Part shown: positions 8,123-18,955 of the stretch, piece by piece
Numbering within the stretch: position 1 is the first letter of the stretch
Layout: each line of letters starts with the position of its first letter
Source of the DNA: Bacteroidales bacterium
Lineage (GTDB): Bacteria > Bacteroidota > Bacteroidia > Bacteroidales > UBA932
Direction of reading: 5' to 3'
Assembly (NCBI GenBank): GCA_011620605.1
Contig: WOYW01000015.1
Location: 166,975 to 230,974 of the forward strand
DNA: 64,000 nt
Notes under the pieces: generated by a model
Seen by the model: the letters and a program-made list of their open reading frames with translations, nothing else
Told to the model about the DNA's origin: nothing
Databases searched by the model: none
Position numbers and translations under genes: made by a program

Positions 8123-10057
8123 TTAGTTCGTTAAATCATTTATTTCTTTCCGGAGCATGGCTACAAATTCCTCCGGTTTCATGATTCCCTGGTCTCCTTG
8201 ACCCTGACGACGTACAGATACGGTTCCGGAAGATTCCTCTTTCTCTCCCACTATCAACAAATATGGAATCCTCTTCAACTCATTCTCTCTTATGCGCTTA
8301 CCAACTGTTTCATTGCGGTCATCAAGCGAGGCGCGAAGTTCGGAATTATTCAAGAAATCACAAACTTTTTTTGCAAATTCATTGAATTTTTCACTCAAAG
8401 GCAAGACTACAACCTGGTCGGGAGCTAGCCATAATGGGAATTTCCCGCCTGTATGTTCCAGTAAAACAGCCACAAATCGTTCCATGGACCCGAAAGGAGC
8501 GCGGTGGATCATTACCGGCCTGTACTTTTTGTCATCCGACCCAATATATTCCAATTCAAAGCGTTCGGGTAAATTGTAATCTACCTGGATGGTTCCCAGT
8601 TGCCATTTTCTTCCGAGGGCATCCCGAACCATAAAATCAAGTTTTGGTCCGTAAAAAGCTGCCTCACCGTATTCGACAATGGTTTCCAGGTTCTTTTCAG
8701 CAGCAGCTTCAATAATGGCCTGTTCTGCTTTTTCCCAGTTCTCATCCGAACCGATATATTTAGATCTGTCGTTTTTATCACGCAGGGACACCTGAACCGT
8801 AAAATTCTCAAAACTTAAAGTCCTGAAAATATACAGTACAATATCTATTACTTTGCAAAATTCATCTTTGAGCTGATCGGGACGACAAAAAATATGTGCA
8901 TCATCCTGGGTAAATCCCCTGACGCGTGTTAGTCCGTGCAATTCACCGCTTTGTTCATAACGGTAAACCGTCCCAAATTCAGCCAGACGTACAGGCATAT
9001 CTTTGTAAGAATGCGGTTTTGAGCGGTATATCTCGCAGTGATGGGGACAGTTCATGGGTTTAAGCAAAAACTCTTCCCCTTCCTGCGGTGTTTTGATGGG
9101 CTTAAAACTGTCTGCTCCGTATTTTGCGTAATGGCCGCTGGTCACATACAATTCTTTTTGACCTATATGAGGGGTGATCACCTGTTGGTACCCATGTTTC
9201 TTCTGCACTTTTTTCAGAAAGTTCTCCAATTGCTCCCTCAGAGCCGCTCCACGAGGCAGCCACAACGGCAGGCCCTGCCCTACACGTTGCGAGAAAGTGA
9301 ACAATTCCAATTCTTTACCTAACTTGCGGTGATCCCTCTTTTTGGCTTCTTCCATCATTTTGAGGTACTCATCCAGCAATGATTTTTTTGGAAAAGTAAT
9401 CCCGTAGATACGCGTAAGCATCTGACGTTTTTCGTCTCCCCGCCAATAGGCCCCGGCAATGGAAGTAAGCTTGATGGCCTTGATCATGGAAGTGTCGGGA
9501 ATGTGAGGTCCCCGGCAAAGATCTGTAAACATACCGTTGGAATAAAAAGTGATGGTCCCGTCTTCCAGGTCTTCTATCAGTTCGCATTTATACGGGTCGC
9601 CTTTTCCCCGGTATATCTTCAGGGCTTCTTCCTTACTGACTTCCTTCCTTTCAAATAGCTGTTTGCTTCTGGCCAGTTCCAGCATTTTATTTTCAATGGG
9701 CCCCAGGTCATCTTCTGACAATTGGCGTCCTTCCAGATCTATATCGTAATAAAAGCCGTTCTCTATGGCAGGGCCTATCCCAAACTTGACACCCGGGTAC
9801 AACACCTCCAGTGCTTCGGCCATAAGGTGGGATGAGGAGTGCCAGAACACCTGTTTGCCTTCCTCGTCTTCCCACTTCAGGAAACGGACAGAGGCATCCT
9901 GTGTCAGAGGTAGTTGTATATCAGTCAATTTCCCGTCCACTTTCACGGCAAGCACCTCGGCTGCCAGCCGGGGACTTATATCCTGCGCTATCTGATATCC
10001 CGTTATGCCGGATTCGTATTGTTTTGTTTTCCCATTGGGAAAAGTAATAATTATCAT
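8123..10057 (-). CDS. thrS: Threonine--tRNA ligase
   Basis: 644 residues, the full bacterial length. Domains in order: TGS (about 1-60), the TGS-linked editing domain with [11 protein letters not shown] near 73-83, the class II catalytic core with [10 protein letters not shown] and a motif 2 region around [20 protein letters not shown], motif 3 near [13 protein letters not shown], and the anticodon-binding domain. It charges tRNA-Thr. Its TAA stop (8123-8125) is a few bases before the infC Shine-Dalgarno, so infC is likely translated from the same mRNA. Confidence 0.98.
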   Translation of the reverse strand: MIIITFPNGKTKQYESGITGYQIAQDISPRLAAEVLAVKVDGKLTDIQLPLTQDASVRFLKWEDEEGKQVFWHSSSHLMAEALEVLYPGVKFGIGPAIENGFYYDIDLEGRQLSEDDLGPIENKMLELARSKQLFERKEVSKEEALKIYRGKGDPYKCELIEDLEDGTITFYSNGMFTDLCRGPHIPDTSMIKAIKLTSIAGAYWRGDEKRQMLTRIYGITFPKKSLLDEYLKMMEEAKKRDHRKLGKELELFTFSQRVGQGLPLWLPRGAALREQLENFLKKVQKKHGYQQVITPHIGQKELYVTSGHYAKYGADSFKPIKTPQEGEEFLLKPMNCPHHCEIYRSKPHSYKDMPVRLAEFGTVYRYEQSGELHGLTRVRGFTQDDAHIFCRPDQLKDEFCKVIDIVLYIFRTLSFENFTVQVSLRDKNDRSKYIGSDENWEKAEQAIIEAAAEKNLETIVEYGEAAFYGPKLDFMVRDALGRKWQLGTIQVDYNLPERFELEYIGSDDKKYRPVMIHRAPFGSMERFVAVLLEHTGGKFPLWLAPDQVVVLPLSEKFNEFAKKVCDFLNNSELRASLDDRNETVGKRIRENELKRIPYLLIVGEKEESSGTVSVRRQGQGDQGIMKPEEFVAMLRKEINDLTN

Positions 10058-10094
10058 GATCTGAATTTATAAGGTTCGTTTTCATTCTAACTTA

Positions 10095-10102
10095 CAAAGT
10101 TA
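10095..10102 (-). promoter_or_regulatory. Putative -7 box for thrS
   Basis: The minus strand reads TAACTTTG, a full match to TAnnTTTG, ending 37 bases before the thrS ATG. No clear -33 TTTG at 19-21 bases. It would drive the thrS-infC-rpmI-rplT-lepB cluster. Confidence 0.5.
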
Positions 10103-10155
10103 GGTATTTTTTAAAAATTTTGGTTACTTTGTGACCGAAACTAAACGATTTACCG

Positions 10156-10668
10156 ATGAAACATAATTTCTGGAACAAAGCTGCCATGTACGGTATTGTC
10201 CTGGCACTTGTATCCGTTTTTTTTATGGTCATCCAGCCGGTCCTGGATCCTGCCAAATGGATGAACATTGTATTATGGATGGTAAAACTGGCCGGAACAC
10301 TCGGTCTGCTTTTCTATTTCATGAAAGACTTCGAGGCCGGAAAGGAATCTTACTCCTATGCAGATGCATTTAAATTCGGAATAGCAGTTTCTTTTTGTTC
10401 TTCCATAATAGCTGCCGGGTATTACTACTTCCATGTCATGTTTATTTTCCCGGATACAACGTCCCAGATCTCAAATGCCATGATGATGGGCTTTGAACAG
10501 GCCGGAATAAGCTCCGAAGATTTCAATACGGATAAATTCATCGCACGCCTGCCCGTTATCATGATGGTTTCTCAATTTATCTATTTCAACATTCTTGGTC
10601 TTTTATGGTCTTCCATCCTGGCAAACGGAGCCAAACAAAAAGTAACTGCATCTCCCTTTGACAACTAA
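10156..10668 (+). CDS. DUF4199 family membrane protein
   Basis: 170 residues with four predicted membrane segments (about 11-30, 38-55, 73-95 and 133-153). The sequence YFMKDFEAGKESYSYADAFK resembles the DUF4199 family, whose function is unknown. It ends 10 bases before the glycosyltransferase, so the two are probably one transcript; this pairing recurs in Bacteroidales and may indicate a role in envelope glycolipid synthesis, which is inference. A weak promoter-like TTACTTTG (10124-10131) lies 24 bases upstream. Confidence 0.75.
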   Translation: MKHNFWNKAAMYGIVLALVSVFFMVIQPVLDPAKWMNIVLWMVKLAGTLGLLFYFMKDFEAGKESYSYADAFKFGIAVSFCSSIIAAGYYYFHVMFIFPDTTSQISNAMMMGFEQAGISSEDFNTDKFIARLPVIMMVSQFIYFNILGLLWSSILANGAKQKVTASPFDN

Positions 10669-10678
10669 CGTTTTTTAT

Positions 10679-11650
10679 ATGGACCTGTCGGTTGTTATTG
10701 CATTATATAACGAACGGGATTCATTACCCGAGTTACTGGAGCGTATCCGTTCCGTTCTGGATGTCCCTTTACGTGAAGATTCCTCTGCATTGCCTGAATA
10801 CGAAGTAATTTTTGTTGACGATGGCAGCACCGACGGATCCTGGGATTACATATCGGAACAAGCCGATAAGGATCCGCGGGTCCACGGGATCCGCTTTCGC
10901 AGGAATTACGGGAAATCCGCTGCCCTTTACTGCGGGTTCGAAGCAGCCCGGGGAAATGTGGTCATCACCATGGACGCCGATCTTCAGGACGATCCTGCCG
11001 AGATCCCCGCGCTTTGCAACATGGTGCTATCCGGAGAGTACGACCTGGTCTCCGGATGGAAAAAGAAAAGAAAAGACGGATTGTTTTCCAAAACCATCCC
11101 TTCCCACCTATACAACGCTACGGCCAGGCTGGTTACGGGCATAAAACTCCACGATATGAATTGCGGGCTGAAAGCCTACAGAAAAGAAGTGGTAAAAAAC
11201 ATAGAAGTGTACGGGGAAATGCACCGTTACATTCCTTACCTGGCAAAACAGGCAGGTTTTTCAAAAATTGGTGAAAAAACTGTCATCCATTCCCGTCGCA
11301 AGTACGGAAAAAGCAAATTCGGTCTGAGTCGCTTTGTAAACGGGTACCTGGATCTTCTAAGTCTATGGTTTCTTGCCCGTTTTGGGAAAAAGCCAATGCA
11401 TATATTCGGACTTTTCGGATCATTGATGTTCATTGCCGGAGGGGTCATAGCCGTTTGGCTCATTATTCAAAAATTATACTGGCAATCACACGGATTCCCT
11501 TACCGTCAGGTTACCGACCAACCCCTGTTCTACCTGGCACTTCTGGCTATTATTCTGGGTATGCAGCTTTTCCTTGTCGGTTTTCTGGGAGAATTGATCT
11601 CGCGTAATGCAACAGAAAGAAACCACTACCAGATCTCTGAAAGACGTTGA
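10679..11650 (+). CDS. Family 2 glycosyltransferase with C-terminal membrane anchor
   Basis: 323 residues from ATG 10679; an upstream in-frame TTG (10658) overlaps the previous gene and adds seven unconserved residues, so ATG was preferred. The GT-A fold is clear: SVVIALYNERDSLPEL, VDDGSTDGSW and the metal site TMDADLQDDP. Two hydrophobic segments follow near residues 240-265 and 280-310, as in the GtrB/DPM1-like polyprenyl-phosphate sugar transferases. The likely reaction is transfer of a nucleotide-activated sugar to undecaprenyl phosphate at the inner membrane; the sugar cannot be read. The 3' end overlaps the next gene by 44 bases. Confidence 0.88.
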   Translation: MDLSVVIALYNERDSLPELLERIRSVLDVPLREDSSALPEYEVIFVDDGSTDGSWDYISEQADKDPRVHGIRFRRNYGKSAALYCGFEAARGNVVITMDADLQDDPAEIPALCNMVLSGEYDLVSGWKKKRKDGLFSKTIPSHLYNATARLVTGIKLHDMNCGLKAYRKEVVKNIEVYGEMHRYIPYLAKQAGFSKIGEKTVIHSRRKYGKSKFGLSRFVNGYLDLLSLWFLARFGKKPMHIFGLFGSLMFIAGGVIAVWLIIQKLYWQSHGFPYRQVTDQPLFYLALLAIILGMQLFLVGFLGELISRNATERNHYQISERR

Positions 11651-12529
11651 ACTTACTCATTTCCATTCAGGCGGGCTTGCCTGTTCGCAGGAAAAGATCT
11701 ACGTAAGCGGCGGCATCCCCGGGGAACGTGTTCAGGTTGTTCCCAAAAGGGGTAAAGGGTTCCGCAGCGCTATTGCCGTTAATATACTGAAAGCTTCTCC
11801 GGACAGGACCGTCCCTTTTTGTACACATGCCGGCATTTGCGGCGGATGTCCCTGGCAACATCTGAAGTATGAAGCACGGCTGGAATGGAAAAAAGACATC
11901 CTCAGGCGTGCCCTGGATAAATACGGGATACATATTCCCGGCATATCCTCATGGGCTTATACCGTATGGGATCCATCCGGTAATGCCCGGTTTTACGCTC
12001 CTGTCTTTTACCACTATAAAGGAGATCATCATCTGGAAGAACACACCGGAATGTTACGTCTTAAATACGGTCTTTCTTCTTTTTATCAACCCAACCCCCT
12101 GCAGGCTAAGCTGATCTTCAGCCATATAGCGGAACTGGCAGACGATATTGTCTCTGATAGTTCTCCCGTTTTCGATCTTTATGCCGGTGTTGGTACCATT
12201 GCACTGACTCTGGCAAAAAAATATAACCGGGCCTGCATCACCGGAATTGAGGGTAATGCTGATGCTGTCCGGGATGCCTTGGACAATGCCTTTCTTAATG
12301 GTTTGAGCAAAACAAACTTTATTACCGGGGACATACTCCAGACTTTTACCCCTTCTTTCACGGCTCAGACCGGAAAACCGTCATTGATCGTACTGGATCC
12401 TCCAAGAAGCGGAACACTTACCGAGATCAAAAAAACGATTCTTACAGCCGGACTTACATCCGGCCTTATGACATGTTCCCGCATACCCAACACGTTGAAA
12501 CTCTTGCTGTCTGCAGCAAAGAGCCCTGA
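11607..12529 (+). pseudogene. Decayed 23S rRNA (uracil-5-)-methyltransferase, RlmD/RumA type
   Basis: The N-terminus has a TRAM-like region and the Fe-S cysteines FCTHAGICGGCPW. The SAM fold survives (SSFYQPNP, FDLYAGVGTIALTL, LDPPRSGT). Normal members have about 450-480 residues; the open frame here has 314. About 150 residues between KYGIHIPG and ISSWAYTV appear missing. Near 12,440-12,460 the segment carrying the catalytic-cysteine motif SCNP is also missing, and the family's terminal residues (PYDMFPHTQHVETLAVCSKE) are encoded one frame over at 12464-12526, ending at TGA 12527-12529. The original frame runs on to 12551 and into mgsA. A functional protein is unlikely. A programmed shift is excluded by the missing catalytic segment. 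Confidence 0.8.
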
Positions 12530-12533
12530 TCCG

Positions 12534-12965
12534 TTACAGTGGGCGGTTTAGGTATTCATCAAATGACTGAGGCGCAGGTATATACGAACTTTCAAACAAA
12601 GGGGACGAGATCAGAAAATCCGCCGTAGACCTGTTACAGGCAGTAGGAATGTTGTAAAGGCTTGAAATTCGTAACAATGCTTTAACGTCTACATCATGTG
12701 GCTGCGGCTGCATTGGATCCCAGAAAAAGATGAGAATATCAATTTTCCCTTCGGCTATCAAAGCTCCCATTTGCTGATCGCCTCCCAGGGGCCCTGATTT
12801 GAGTGTGGTCACATCAATTCCGGTTGCTTTTTCAACCATACGTCCCGTAGTTCCGGTACAGACGAGCTTGTGTTTGATCAGACGGTCCTTGTTAAATTCC
12901 ACCCATTCGATCAAATCGTTTTTCCGGTTGTCGTGGGCTACCAAAGCCAGATTTTTCCTGTACAT
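12534..12965 (-). CDS. mgsA: Methylglyoxal synthase
   Basis: 143 residues; converts dihydroxyacetone phosphate to methylglyoxal and phosphate, a bypass of lower glycolysis under phosphate limitation. Diagnostic motifs are [30 protein letters not shown] and [20 protein letters not shown]. It is slightly shorter than E. coli MgsA (152) at the C-terminus. It starts 6 bases after the lpdA stop, so it ends a secA-lpdA-mgsA unit. The end abuts the decayed methyltransferase; 5 bases separate it from that gene's ancestral stop. Confidence 0.95.
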   Translation of the reverse strand: MYRKNLALVAHDNRKNDLIEWVEFNKDRLIKHKLVCTGTTGRMVEKATGIDVTTLKSGPLGGDQQMGALIAEGKIDILIFFWDPMQPQPHDVDVKALLRISSLYNIPTACNRSTADFLISSPLFESSYIPAPQSFDEYLNRPL

Positions 12966-12971
12966 AGTCGT

Positions 12972-14348
12972 TTACATATTGGCACACTGATCACATGAAA
13001 GAGCTGCGGCTTCCATGATCCCTTCACTCATGGTGGGATGGGGAAAAATGGAATGTATCAGATCGTGACTCGTGATCTTCATACCGCGGGACGCAACCAG
13101 TCCGCCTATCATTTCCGTGGCGTGTGCCCCAATGATATGGGCACCCAGCAATTTTTGTGTTTCAGCATCAAAAACCAGTTTGACGAAACCGTCCCGTTCT
13201 CCGGCAGCGGCCGCCTTACCCGATGCTGTAAAAGGATACTTCCCGATCTTCACTTTAATGCCTTTCTTTTCGGCATCTTTTTCCCGCAATCCAACCGATG
13301 CGATCTCGGGCGTTGTGTAAATACATCCCGGTACATTGTCATAATCCACATCGGGAACATCCAGACCTGCCATTTTTTCCATACAACAGAGAGCTTCTGC
13401 AGAAGCCAGGTGTGCCAGAGCCGGTGTGTTTAATACATCTCCAACTGCATAAATACCGGGAACCGTTGTCATAAAGTTTTTATCTACGTTGATCCTGCCT
13501 CGGGTCATTTCCACACCCACTTCTTCCAGTCCCATATTTGCCGTAACCGGCAAAACACCCACCGCGGACAAAACAACACCAGCCTCTACATATTCAATGC
13601 CTTTTTTGGTCTGAACGGCCAGGCGGCACCCGTCGGCTGATTTTTCAGCCGACTGCACAGCTGCCGATGTCATGATCTTTATACCCGCTTTACGGAATGA
13701 ACGGCTTAACTGGGCAGCAACATCCGTATCTTCGGTAGGTACTATCTGGTCCATGTACTCAATCAGTGTCACTTTTGTGCCGAGTGAAATGTAGAAAAAA
13801 GCCAGCTCCGATCCTATGGCACCGGATCCTATAACTGCCATGGTTTCGGGTATGGATCCCGGGACCATAGCCTGGCGGTAACCAATGATCTTTTTCCCGT
13901 CTATGGATGCCCCTGGAAGTGAGTTGGGTTTTGATCCGGTGGCTATCAGGATATTTTTCCCTTCCAGTACCTGATCACCTACCGCTACTTTTCCGGGAGC
14001 CTGAACACTGCCGCGCCCGTGTATGACATCAATTTTATACTTTTTCAATAAGAATTCTATACCTTTTGTCATCTGAGCAGCTACCTGCCGGCTTCTTTCA
14101 ACAATGGACTTGATATCGGGCTCCACACTTCCGGTAATTTTCACACCGTAGTTTTCTGCATGCCTGGTCGTGTTGAGTGCTTCAGCACTTTTCAACAAGG
14201 CTTTGGTGGGAATACAACCCCAATTAAGGCAAACCCCTCCCAGAAGGGCTTTTTCAATAACTGCGGTTTTAAAACCCAATTGGGCACTTCTTACGGCCGC
14301 TACATATCCTGCCGGACCGGATCCAATAATGATTAGATCGTAACTCAT
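12972..14348 (-). CDS. lpdA: Dihydrolipoyl dehydrogenase (E3)
   Basis: 458 residues of the pyridine nucleotide-disulfide oxidoreductase family. FAD site IIGSGPAGYVAAVRSAQLG, redox disulfide GGVCLNWGCIPTK, NAD site IGSGAIGSELAFFY and the C-terminal dimerisation region with the catalytic His-Glu dyad HPTMSE are all present. It reoxidises the lipoyl group of 2-oxoacid dehydrogenase or glycine-cleavage complexes; no partner E1/E2 genes are nearby, so which complex it serves is unknown. It lies 18 bases after secA. Confidence 0.95.
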   Translation of the reverse strand: MSYDLIIIGSGPAGYVAAVRSAQLGFKTAVIEKALLGGVCLNWGCIPTKALLKSAEALNTTRHAENYGVKITGSVEPDIKSIVERSRQVAAQMTKGIEFLLKKYKIDVIHGRGSVQAPGKVAVGDQVLEGKNILIATGSKPNSLPGASIDGKKIIGYRQAMVPGSIPETMAVIGSGAIGSELAFFYISLGTKVTLIEYMDQIVPTEDTDVAAQLSRSFRKAGIKIMTSAAVQSAEKSADGCRLAVQTKKGIEYVEAGVVLSAVGVLPVTANMGLEEVGVEMTRGRINVDKNFMTTVPGIYAVGDVLNTPALAHLASAEALCCMEKMAGLDVPDVDYDNVPGCIYTTPEIASVGLREKDAEKKGIKVKIGKYPFTASGKAAAAGERDGFVKLVFDAETQKLLGAHIIGAHATEMIGGLVASRGMKITSHDLIHSIFPHPTMSEGIMEAAALSCDQCANM

Positions 14349-14366
14349 AGACTATTTAAATTGTGA

Positions 14367-17300
14367 TTATAGATTTTTCCCGTGACAATGTTTGTATTTT
14401 TTTCCGCTTCCGCACGGACAGGGATCATTCCTTCCAACCTGTTTTTCTACGTGTACAGGAGCGTTGGAATGCGGCTCTGCCGACTGTGTAAGTAAATCCG
14501 GACGTGATGTTTGTGTGTTACTCAGATCTGTACGGCGCCTTTCATTGCCTGCTTTGTCCAGTTTGTCCTGATCCTGACGCAGAGGTATATGGGCCTTTAG
14601 CAGAAAAGCCAGCACTTCCCGGGCGATTTTTTCCAGCATTTCGCTAAAAAGTTTGAAACTTTCAAATTTATAGATAAGCAACGGGTCTTTTTGTTCATAA
14701 GTAGCGTTTTGCACCGATTGCTTGAGATCGTCCATGTCACGCAAATGCTCTTTCCAGTACTCGTCTATCATTACAAGGTTTATGGTCTTGTTAATAGCCC
14801 GGATCAATTCTTTTCCCTTGCTTTCGTATGCTTTTTTAATATTCACGATAACCTGGTAGATACGTTTTCCGTCTCCTACCGGAACCACAACATTTTCATA
14901 AGTAGCCCGCTGCGTTTCGTAAATATTTTTCATTATGGGCCAGGCCTGGGCCACCAAAGCTTCTGCCCTTCTTCCGTAAACTTTCTGTATCTGTTCAGCC
15001 AGTGCTTGTGACAATTCGGCGGTATTTTGTTTGCGGTATAATTCCTCGTCAATACCTGGGTCAATGGATATCTGGCGAATCAATTCATGTATAAAATCTT
15101 CATAATCAATTCCTTCCATCTGCTGCACAAACGATTCTGCAAAATCGGACATCATGTTGGCTACGTCCACGTCCACCCGTTCACCGTACAATGCATTCCG
15201 GCGACGGGTATAGATCACTTCCCGCTGTGAATTCATCACATCGTCATACTCCAGGAGACGTTTCCTGATCCCAAAATTGTTTTCTTCTACCTTTTTTTGT
15301 GCCCTTTCAATGGAACTGGACAACATAGAATGCTGCAACACTTCGCCTTCTTTCATGCCCATCCTGTCCACTATGGAGGCAATACGACCGCTTCCGAACA
15401 ACCGCATCAGATCATCCTCCAGGGATACGAAAAAAATGGAAGACCCGGGGTCTCCCTGGCGTCCGGCTCGACCCCGCAGCTGCCTGTCCACACGGCGGCT
15501 GTCATGACGCTCCGTTCCTACAATGGCCAGACCTCCGGCCTCCCGGACTCCTTCCCTCAATTTTATATCCGTTCCCCTACCGGCCATGTTCGTGGCAATG
15601 GTCACCGCTCTGGCACGACCCGCCTCGGCAACTATCTCAGCCTCCCGCGCATGTTGTTTGGCGTTGAGGACATTATGTTTTATGCCACGAATCTTAAGCA
15701 TGCGGCTGAGCAATTCAGAAACCTCTACTGAGGTGGTTCCCACAAGTACCGGCCGGCCGGCTTTTGTTAGTTCAGTGATCTTATCTATCACGGCATTGAA
15801 TTTCTCCCGTTTAGTTTTGTAAATAAGATCGTCTCCGTCAATTCTTATGACCGGACGGTTTGTGGGTATCACTACTACGTCCAGTTTGTATATGGACCAG
15901 AATTCCCCCGCTTCTGTTTCAGCTGTACCGGTCATACCGGCCAGTTTGTGATACATACGGAAATAATTCTGTAGCGTGATGGTGGCAAATGTTTGGGTGG
16001 CTGCTTCCACTTTTACCTTTTCCTTAGCTTCTATGGCCTGGTGCAAACCGTCAGAATAACGTCTTCCTTCCAGAACACGTCCGGTCTGTTCGTCTACGAT
16101 CTTGATCTTATTGTCCACTACAATGTATTCCACATCTTTTTCAAACATCGCATAGGCTTTAAGCAACTGGTTGACCGTATGTACCCTCTCGGATTTTACG
16201 GCGTAATCGCTTAACAAGGCATCTTTTGCGGCTGCTTTTTCTTCTGCAGAAAGATTTTGTTTCTCCAGTTCCGATATCTCGCTCCCCATATCGGGCAAGA
16301 TAAAGAATTTGGCATCACTCATCTTTTTGGCAATCAGATCGTGTCCTTTTTCTGTCAGATCTACGGATTTTTGCTGTTCTTCAATAACAAAATACAGATC
16401 ATCCGTTATCAGGTGCATCTGTTTATTGTTATCCTGCATATAGAAATTCTCCGTTTTCTGCAACAGTTGTTTGATTCCCTGTTCACTCAGGTACTTGATC
16501 AGAGGTGTATATTTTGGTAAACCCTTAAAGGCTTTGAGTAAAATTTTCCCGCCGTTTTCTTCATCTCCTTCCGAGATCAGTTTACGTGCTTCGGCAAGGT
16601 ATTGCTGAACGAGTGTTCTCTGTGCCTGGTACAGTTGTTCCACTATAGGCCGGAATTCGTTAAACTGCTGGTCTTCTCCGCGGGAGACAGGTCCTGAGAT
16701 GATCAGAGGCGTCCGCGCATCGTCAATCAATACCGAGTCAACCTCGTCCACGATGGCATAATGGTGCTTTCGTTGCACAAGGTCCTGGGAATTGATAGCC
16801 ATATTGTCCCTCAGGTAATCAAACCCGAATTCGTTGTTTGTCCCAAAAGTGATGTCGGCCCTGTATGCTTTTTTACGCTCTTCCGAATTGGGCTCGTGTT
16901 TGTCAATACAATCTACTTGCAAACCATGAAATTCATACAACGGCCCCATCCATTCCGAGTCACGTTTGGACAAGTAATCGTTTACCGTGACTATATGCAC
17001 TCCTTTTCCCGCCAGTGCGTTGAGGAACACAGGCAGGGTGGCCACCAACGTTTTTCCTTCTCCTGTTGCCATCTCTGCGATCTTTCCCTGGTGAAGAACC
17101 ACGCCTCCTACCAACTGGACATCGTAATGCACCATATCCCAAGTGATCATGTTTCCTCCGGCCATCCATGAATTACGCCAGACAGCGTTATCTCCGTGTA
17201 TTTCAACATGATCTTTATTAGCGGAAAGCTGCCTGTCGTAATCGGTCGCCGATACGGTAAGTGTCTGGTTTTCCTTGAACCGCCTGGCCGTGGATTTCAT

Positions 17301-17648
17301 AATGGCAAAGGCTGCAGGGAGCACTTTGTCAAGAACCTCTTCAATTTTTTCATCGATCTTTTTGGTGAGCTTGTCGACTTCTGTAGCCAATGCTTCTTTT
17401 TTCTCCACTTCAATTTCCACATCCTCCAATTGCTCCCTGAGAGCAGCCTTGGCCTTTTCATCTTCTGCTATATGATCCTTAATGATCTGTCTGATCTTTA
17501 GCGATTCTTGACGTAACTGATCGTTATCCAGTTTATCAATCCGGTCATATTCCTGTGTGATCTTATCCACATAAGGACTCAATTGCTTAAGGTCCCTATC
17601 TGATTTGGACCCAAAAATCTTACCTATAATATTTATAACTGAAGCCAT
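14367..17648 (-). CDS. secA: Protein translocase ATPase SecA
   Basis: 1093 residues, long for SecA overall (E. coli 901) but normal for Bacteroidota, which carry inserts in the first nucleotide-binding domain. Walker A is [19 protein letters not shown]-type box is [10 protein letters not shown], and the helicase motif [12 protein letters not shown] is present. The C-terminal zinc motif [13 protein letters not shown] is intact and should bind SecB or the ribosome. It drives export through SecYEG. A TAACTTTG box lies 30 bases upstream. Confidence 0.98.
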   Translation of the reverse strand: MASVINIIGKIFGSKSDRDLKQLSPYVDKITQEYDRIDKLDNDQLRQESLKIRQIIKDHIAEDEKAKAALREQLEDVEIEVEKKEALATEVDKLTKKIDEKIEEVLDKVLPAAFAIMKSTARRFKENQTLTVSATDYDRQLSANKDHVEIHGDNAVWRNSWMAGGNMITWDMVHYDVQLVGGVVLHQGKIAEMATGEGKTLVATLPVFLNALAGKGVHIVTVNDYLSKRDSEWMGPLYEFHGLQVDCIDKHEPNSEERKKAYRADITFGTNNEFGFDYLRDNMAINSQDLVQRKHHYAIVDEVDSVLIDDARTPLIISGPVSRGEDQQFNEFRPIVEQLYQAQRTLVQQYLAEARKLISEGDEENGGKILLKAFKGLPKYTPLIKYLSEQGIKQLLQKTENFYMQDNNKQMHLITDDLYFVIEEQQKSVDLTEKGHDLIAKKMSDAKFFILPDMGSEISELEKQNLSAEEKAAAKDALLSDYAVKSERVHTVNQLLKAYAMFEKDVEYIVVDNKIKIVDEQTGRVLEGRRYSDGLHQAIEAKEKVKVEAATQTFATITLQNYFRMYHKLAGMTGTAETEAGEFWSIYKLDVVVIPTNRPVIRIDGDDLIYKTKREKFNAVIDKITELTKAGRPVLVGTTSVEVSELLSRMLKIRGIKHNVLNAKQHAREAEIVAEAGRARAVTIATNMAGRGTDIKLREGVREAGGLAIVGTERHDSRRVDRQLRGRAGRQGDPGSSIFFVSLEDDLMRLFGSGRIASIVDRMGMKEGEVLQHSMLSSSIERAQKKVEENNFGIRKRLLEYDDVMNSQREVIYTRRRNALYGERVDVDVANMMSDFAESFVQQMEGIDYEDFIHELIRQISIDPGIDEELYRKQNTAELSQALAEQIQKVYGRRAEALVAQAWPIMKNIYETQRATYENVVVPVGDGKRIYQVIVNIKKAYESKGKELIRAINKTINLVMIDEYWKEHLRDMDDLKQSVQNATYEQKDPLLIYKFESFKLFSEMLEKIAREVLAFLLKAHIPLRQDQDKLDKAGNERRRTDLSNTQTSRPDLLTQSAEPHSNAPVHVEKQVGRNDPCPCGSGKKYKHCHGKNL

Positions 17649-17678
17649 GTCTTGGTGTTTTCATTTTTAGACAGTTTA

Positions 17679-17686
17679 CAAAGTTA
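17679..17686 (-). promoter_or_regulatory. Putative -7 box for secA
   Basis: TAACTTTG on the minus strand matches TAnnTTTG and ends 30 bases before the secA ATG. Just beyond it lies a 15-base palindrome (TTTATTG-T-CAATAAA, 17691-17705) that could be an operator or chance. Confidence 0.5.
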
Positions 17687-17736
17687 AACTTTTATTGTCA
17701 ATAAACATGATATCAGACATGGCTCCTGCAAGGTTC

Positions 17737-18951
17737 CTATTTACACCAGCCCTTGGTCCAGTCGTTTCCGTAAGGCACTGCCCCGGCATAATCCGTTGAA
17801 GTGAAGAAAGGATCTTCCTGCTTCATATCAATACCACCCGGAACCGATCCTGCATACCCGTTCATAAAAGTGAGATCATAGTTGATTTCGTTATTGGGAC
17901 CGGCCAAAAACAAATCTTCCGAATAAAGACCGGCAGCAGGTGAAACAGTCCCGGAAAGGTATATATTACCCAGGACGGAAATATTGTTTACCAGGGAAGA
18001 TTCCGTTTCCGTCGTTTCTGTTGTGAGGCTGTTTGGCTTCCCGTAAACCAATGTATTGTAAAGCTTTACGTATGTCCCCGCACGCAGTCGGATCCCGCGT
18101 TTATTCAGGTTGGACCCGTTCCCGTTTAACGTGAGGTTTGCCAATACCGGGAATGATACCGGCTCAGCTGAAAAATCCTTGCTGTTATTATCGGCTTCAA
18201 TCAAGCAATCACATTCATACCCTATGGTACTTTCCGCGCCCTGAACAGCAACCAGAAACTGGCCTTTTCCTCTCCAGCCTTCAGTCCAGTCAAACGAATC
18301 GTCACTGTTATCCGTGGCTACCAGGTATTTCACGTTGACTGTTCCGCCAAACCATTCAAAACCGTCATCCGATCCTTTGTATGACTGAAGATGATCCACA
18401 ACGGTTCCGTTACCTACACCGTAAAAAGTGAATCCGTTGGCTTCTTTTTCTTCACTGAAAGCATATCCCGTATATTCCACCCGGATATAACTCAGCCGAC
18501 CCGAATTATCGGCAGGATCATTACCTCCGTACAATGCATCTCCTATTTCCGATTTTGACTGGGTTCCTGTCACATTTATGGGAGCCCGGCCGCAAATATG
18601 AACCCCTCCCCAGGCCCCGGGTTCTTTCTTTTCCGAGGTCATCACTATAGGTTTTTGGGCCGTACCCTGTGCCAGAATCGTTCCACCCTGCTCAACAAGT
18701 ATGTAATCTACAATATCATCGTCCTTTGCCACAATGATCACACCGGGTTCTATGGTAAGAACACCGTCTGCCTTAACGTGAAGTCCTCCTGACAAGGTAT
18801 AAGTCATTCCTGTCTTTAGGGTTTTTGCCCCGGTTAGTTCACCTGCCAGGTCAGCAGATTCAGTTTCCGGATCCGTTCCTTTTTCACAGGAAACCGTCAG
18901 AAATAGGATTACCAGTGCCATAACGGCCATTTTCCAATTCATGTGTTTCAT
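17737..18951 (-). CDS. Beta-helix-like outer-membrane lipoprotein paired with TonB receptor
   Basis: 404 residues. A signal peptide ends in LTVSC, giving a lipidated Cys at residue 22. The mature part has repeating short turns (GGLHVKADGVLTIEPGVIIV, GGTILAQGTAQKPIVMTSEK, WGGVHICGRAPI) typical of right-handed beta-helix proteins, with a conserved acidic patch GSDDGFEWFGGTVNVKYL and DDSFDWTEGW. It begins 4 bases after the TonB-dependent receptor stop. Homologues in Bacteroidota often follow a receptor of this type, so it is probably a surface or periplasmic partner of it. The ligand is unknown; a phosphorylated compound is only a guess from the adjacent PhoBR-like genes. Confidence 0.7.
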   Translation of the reverse strand: MKHMNWKMAVMALVILFLTVSCEKGTDPETESADLAGELTGAKTLKTGMTYTLSGGLHVKADGVLTIEPGVIIVAKDDDIVDYILVEQGGTILAQGTAQKPIVMTSEKKEPGAWGGVHICGRAPINVTGTQSKSEIGDALYGGNDPADNSGRLSYIRVEYTGYAFSEEKEANGFTFYGVGNGTVVDHLQSYKGSDDGFEWFGGTVNVKYLVATDNSDDSFDWTEGWRGKGQFLVAVQGAESTIGYECDCLIEADNNSKDFSAEPVSFPVLANLTLNGNGSNLNKRGIRLRAGTYVKLYNTLVYGKPNSLTTETTETESSLVNNISVLGNIYLSGTVSPAAGLYSEDLFLAGPNNEINYDLTFMNGYAGSVPGGIDMKQEDPFFTSTDYAGAVPYGNDWTKGWCK

Positions 18952-18955
18952 TTTT

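Noticed and set aside
12440..12530. Programmed frameshift restoring the methyltransferase C-terminus
   Set aside because: A shift would not recover the missing catalytic-cysteine segment or the 150 residues lost earlier, and no slippery heptamer with a following structure was seen.
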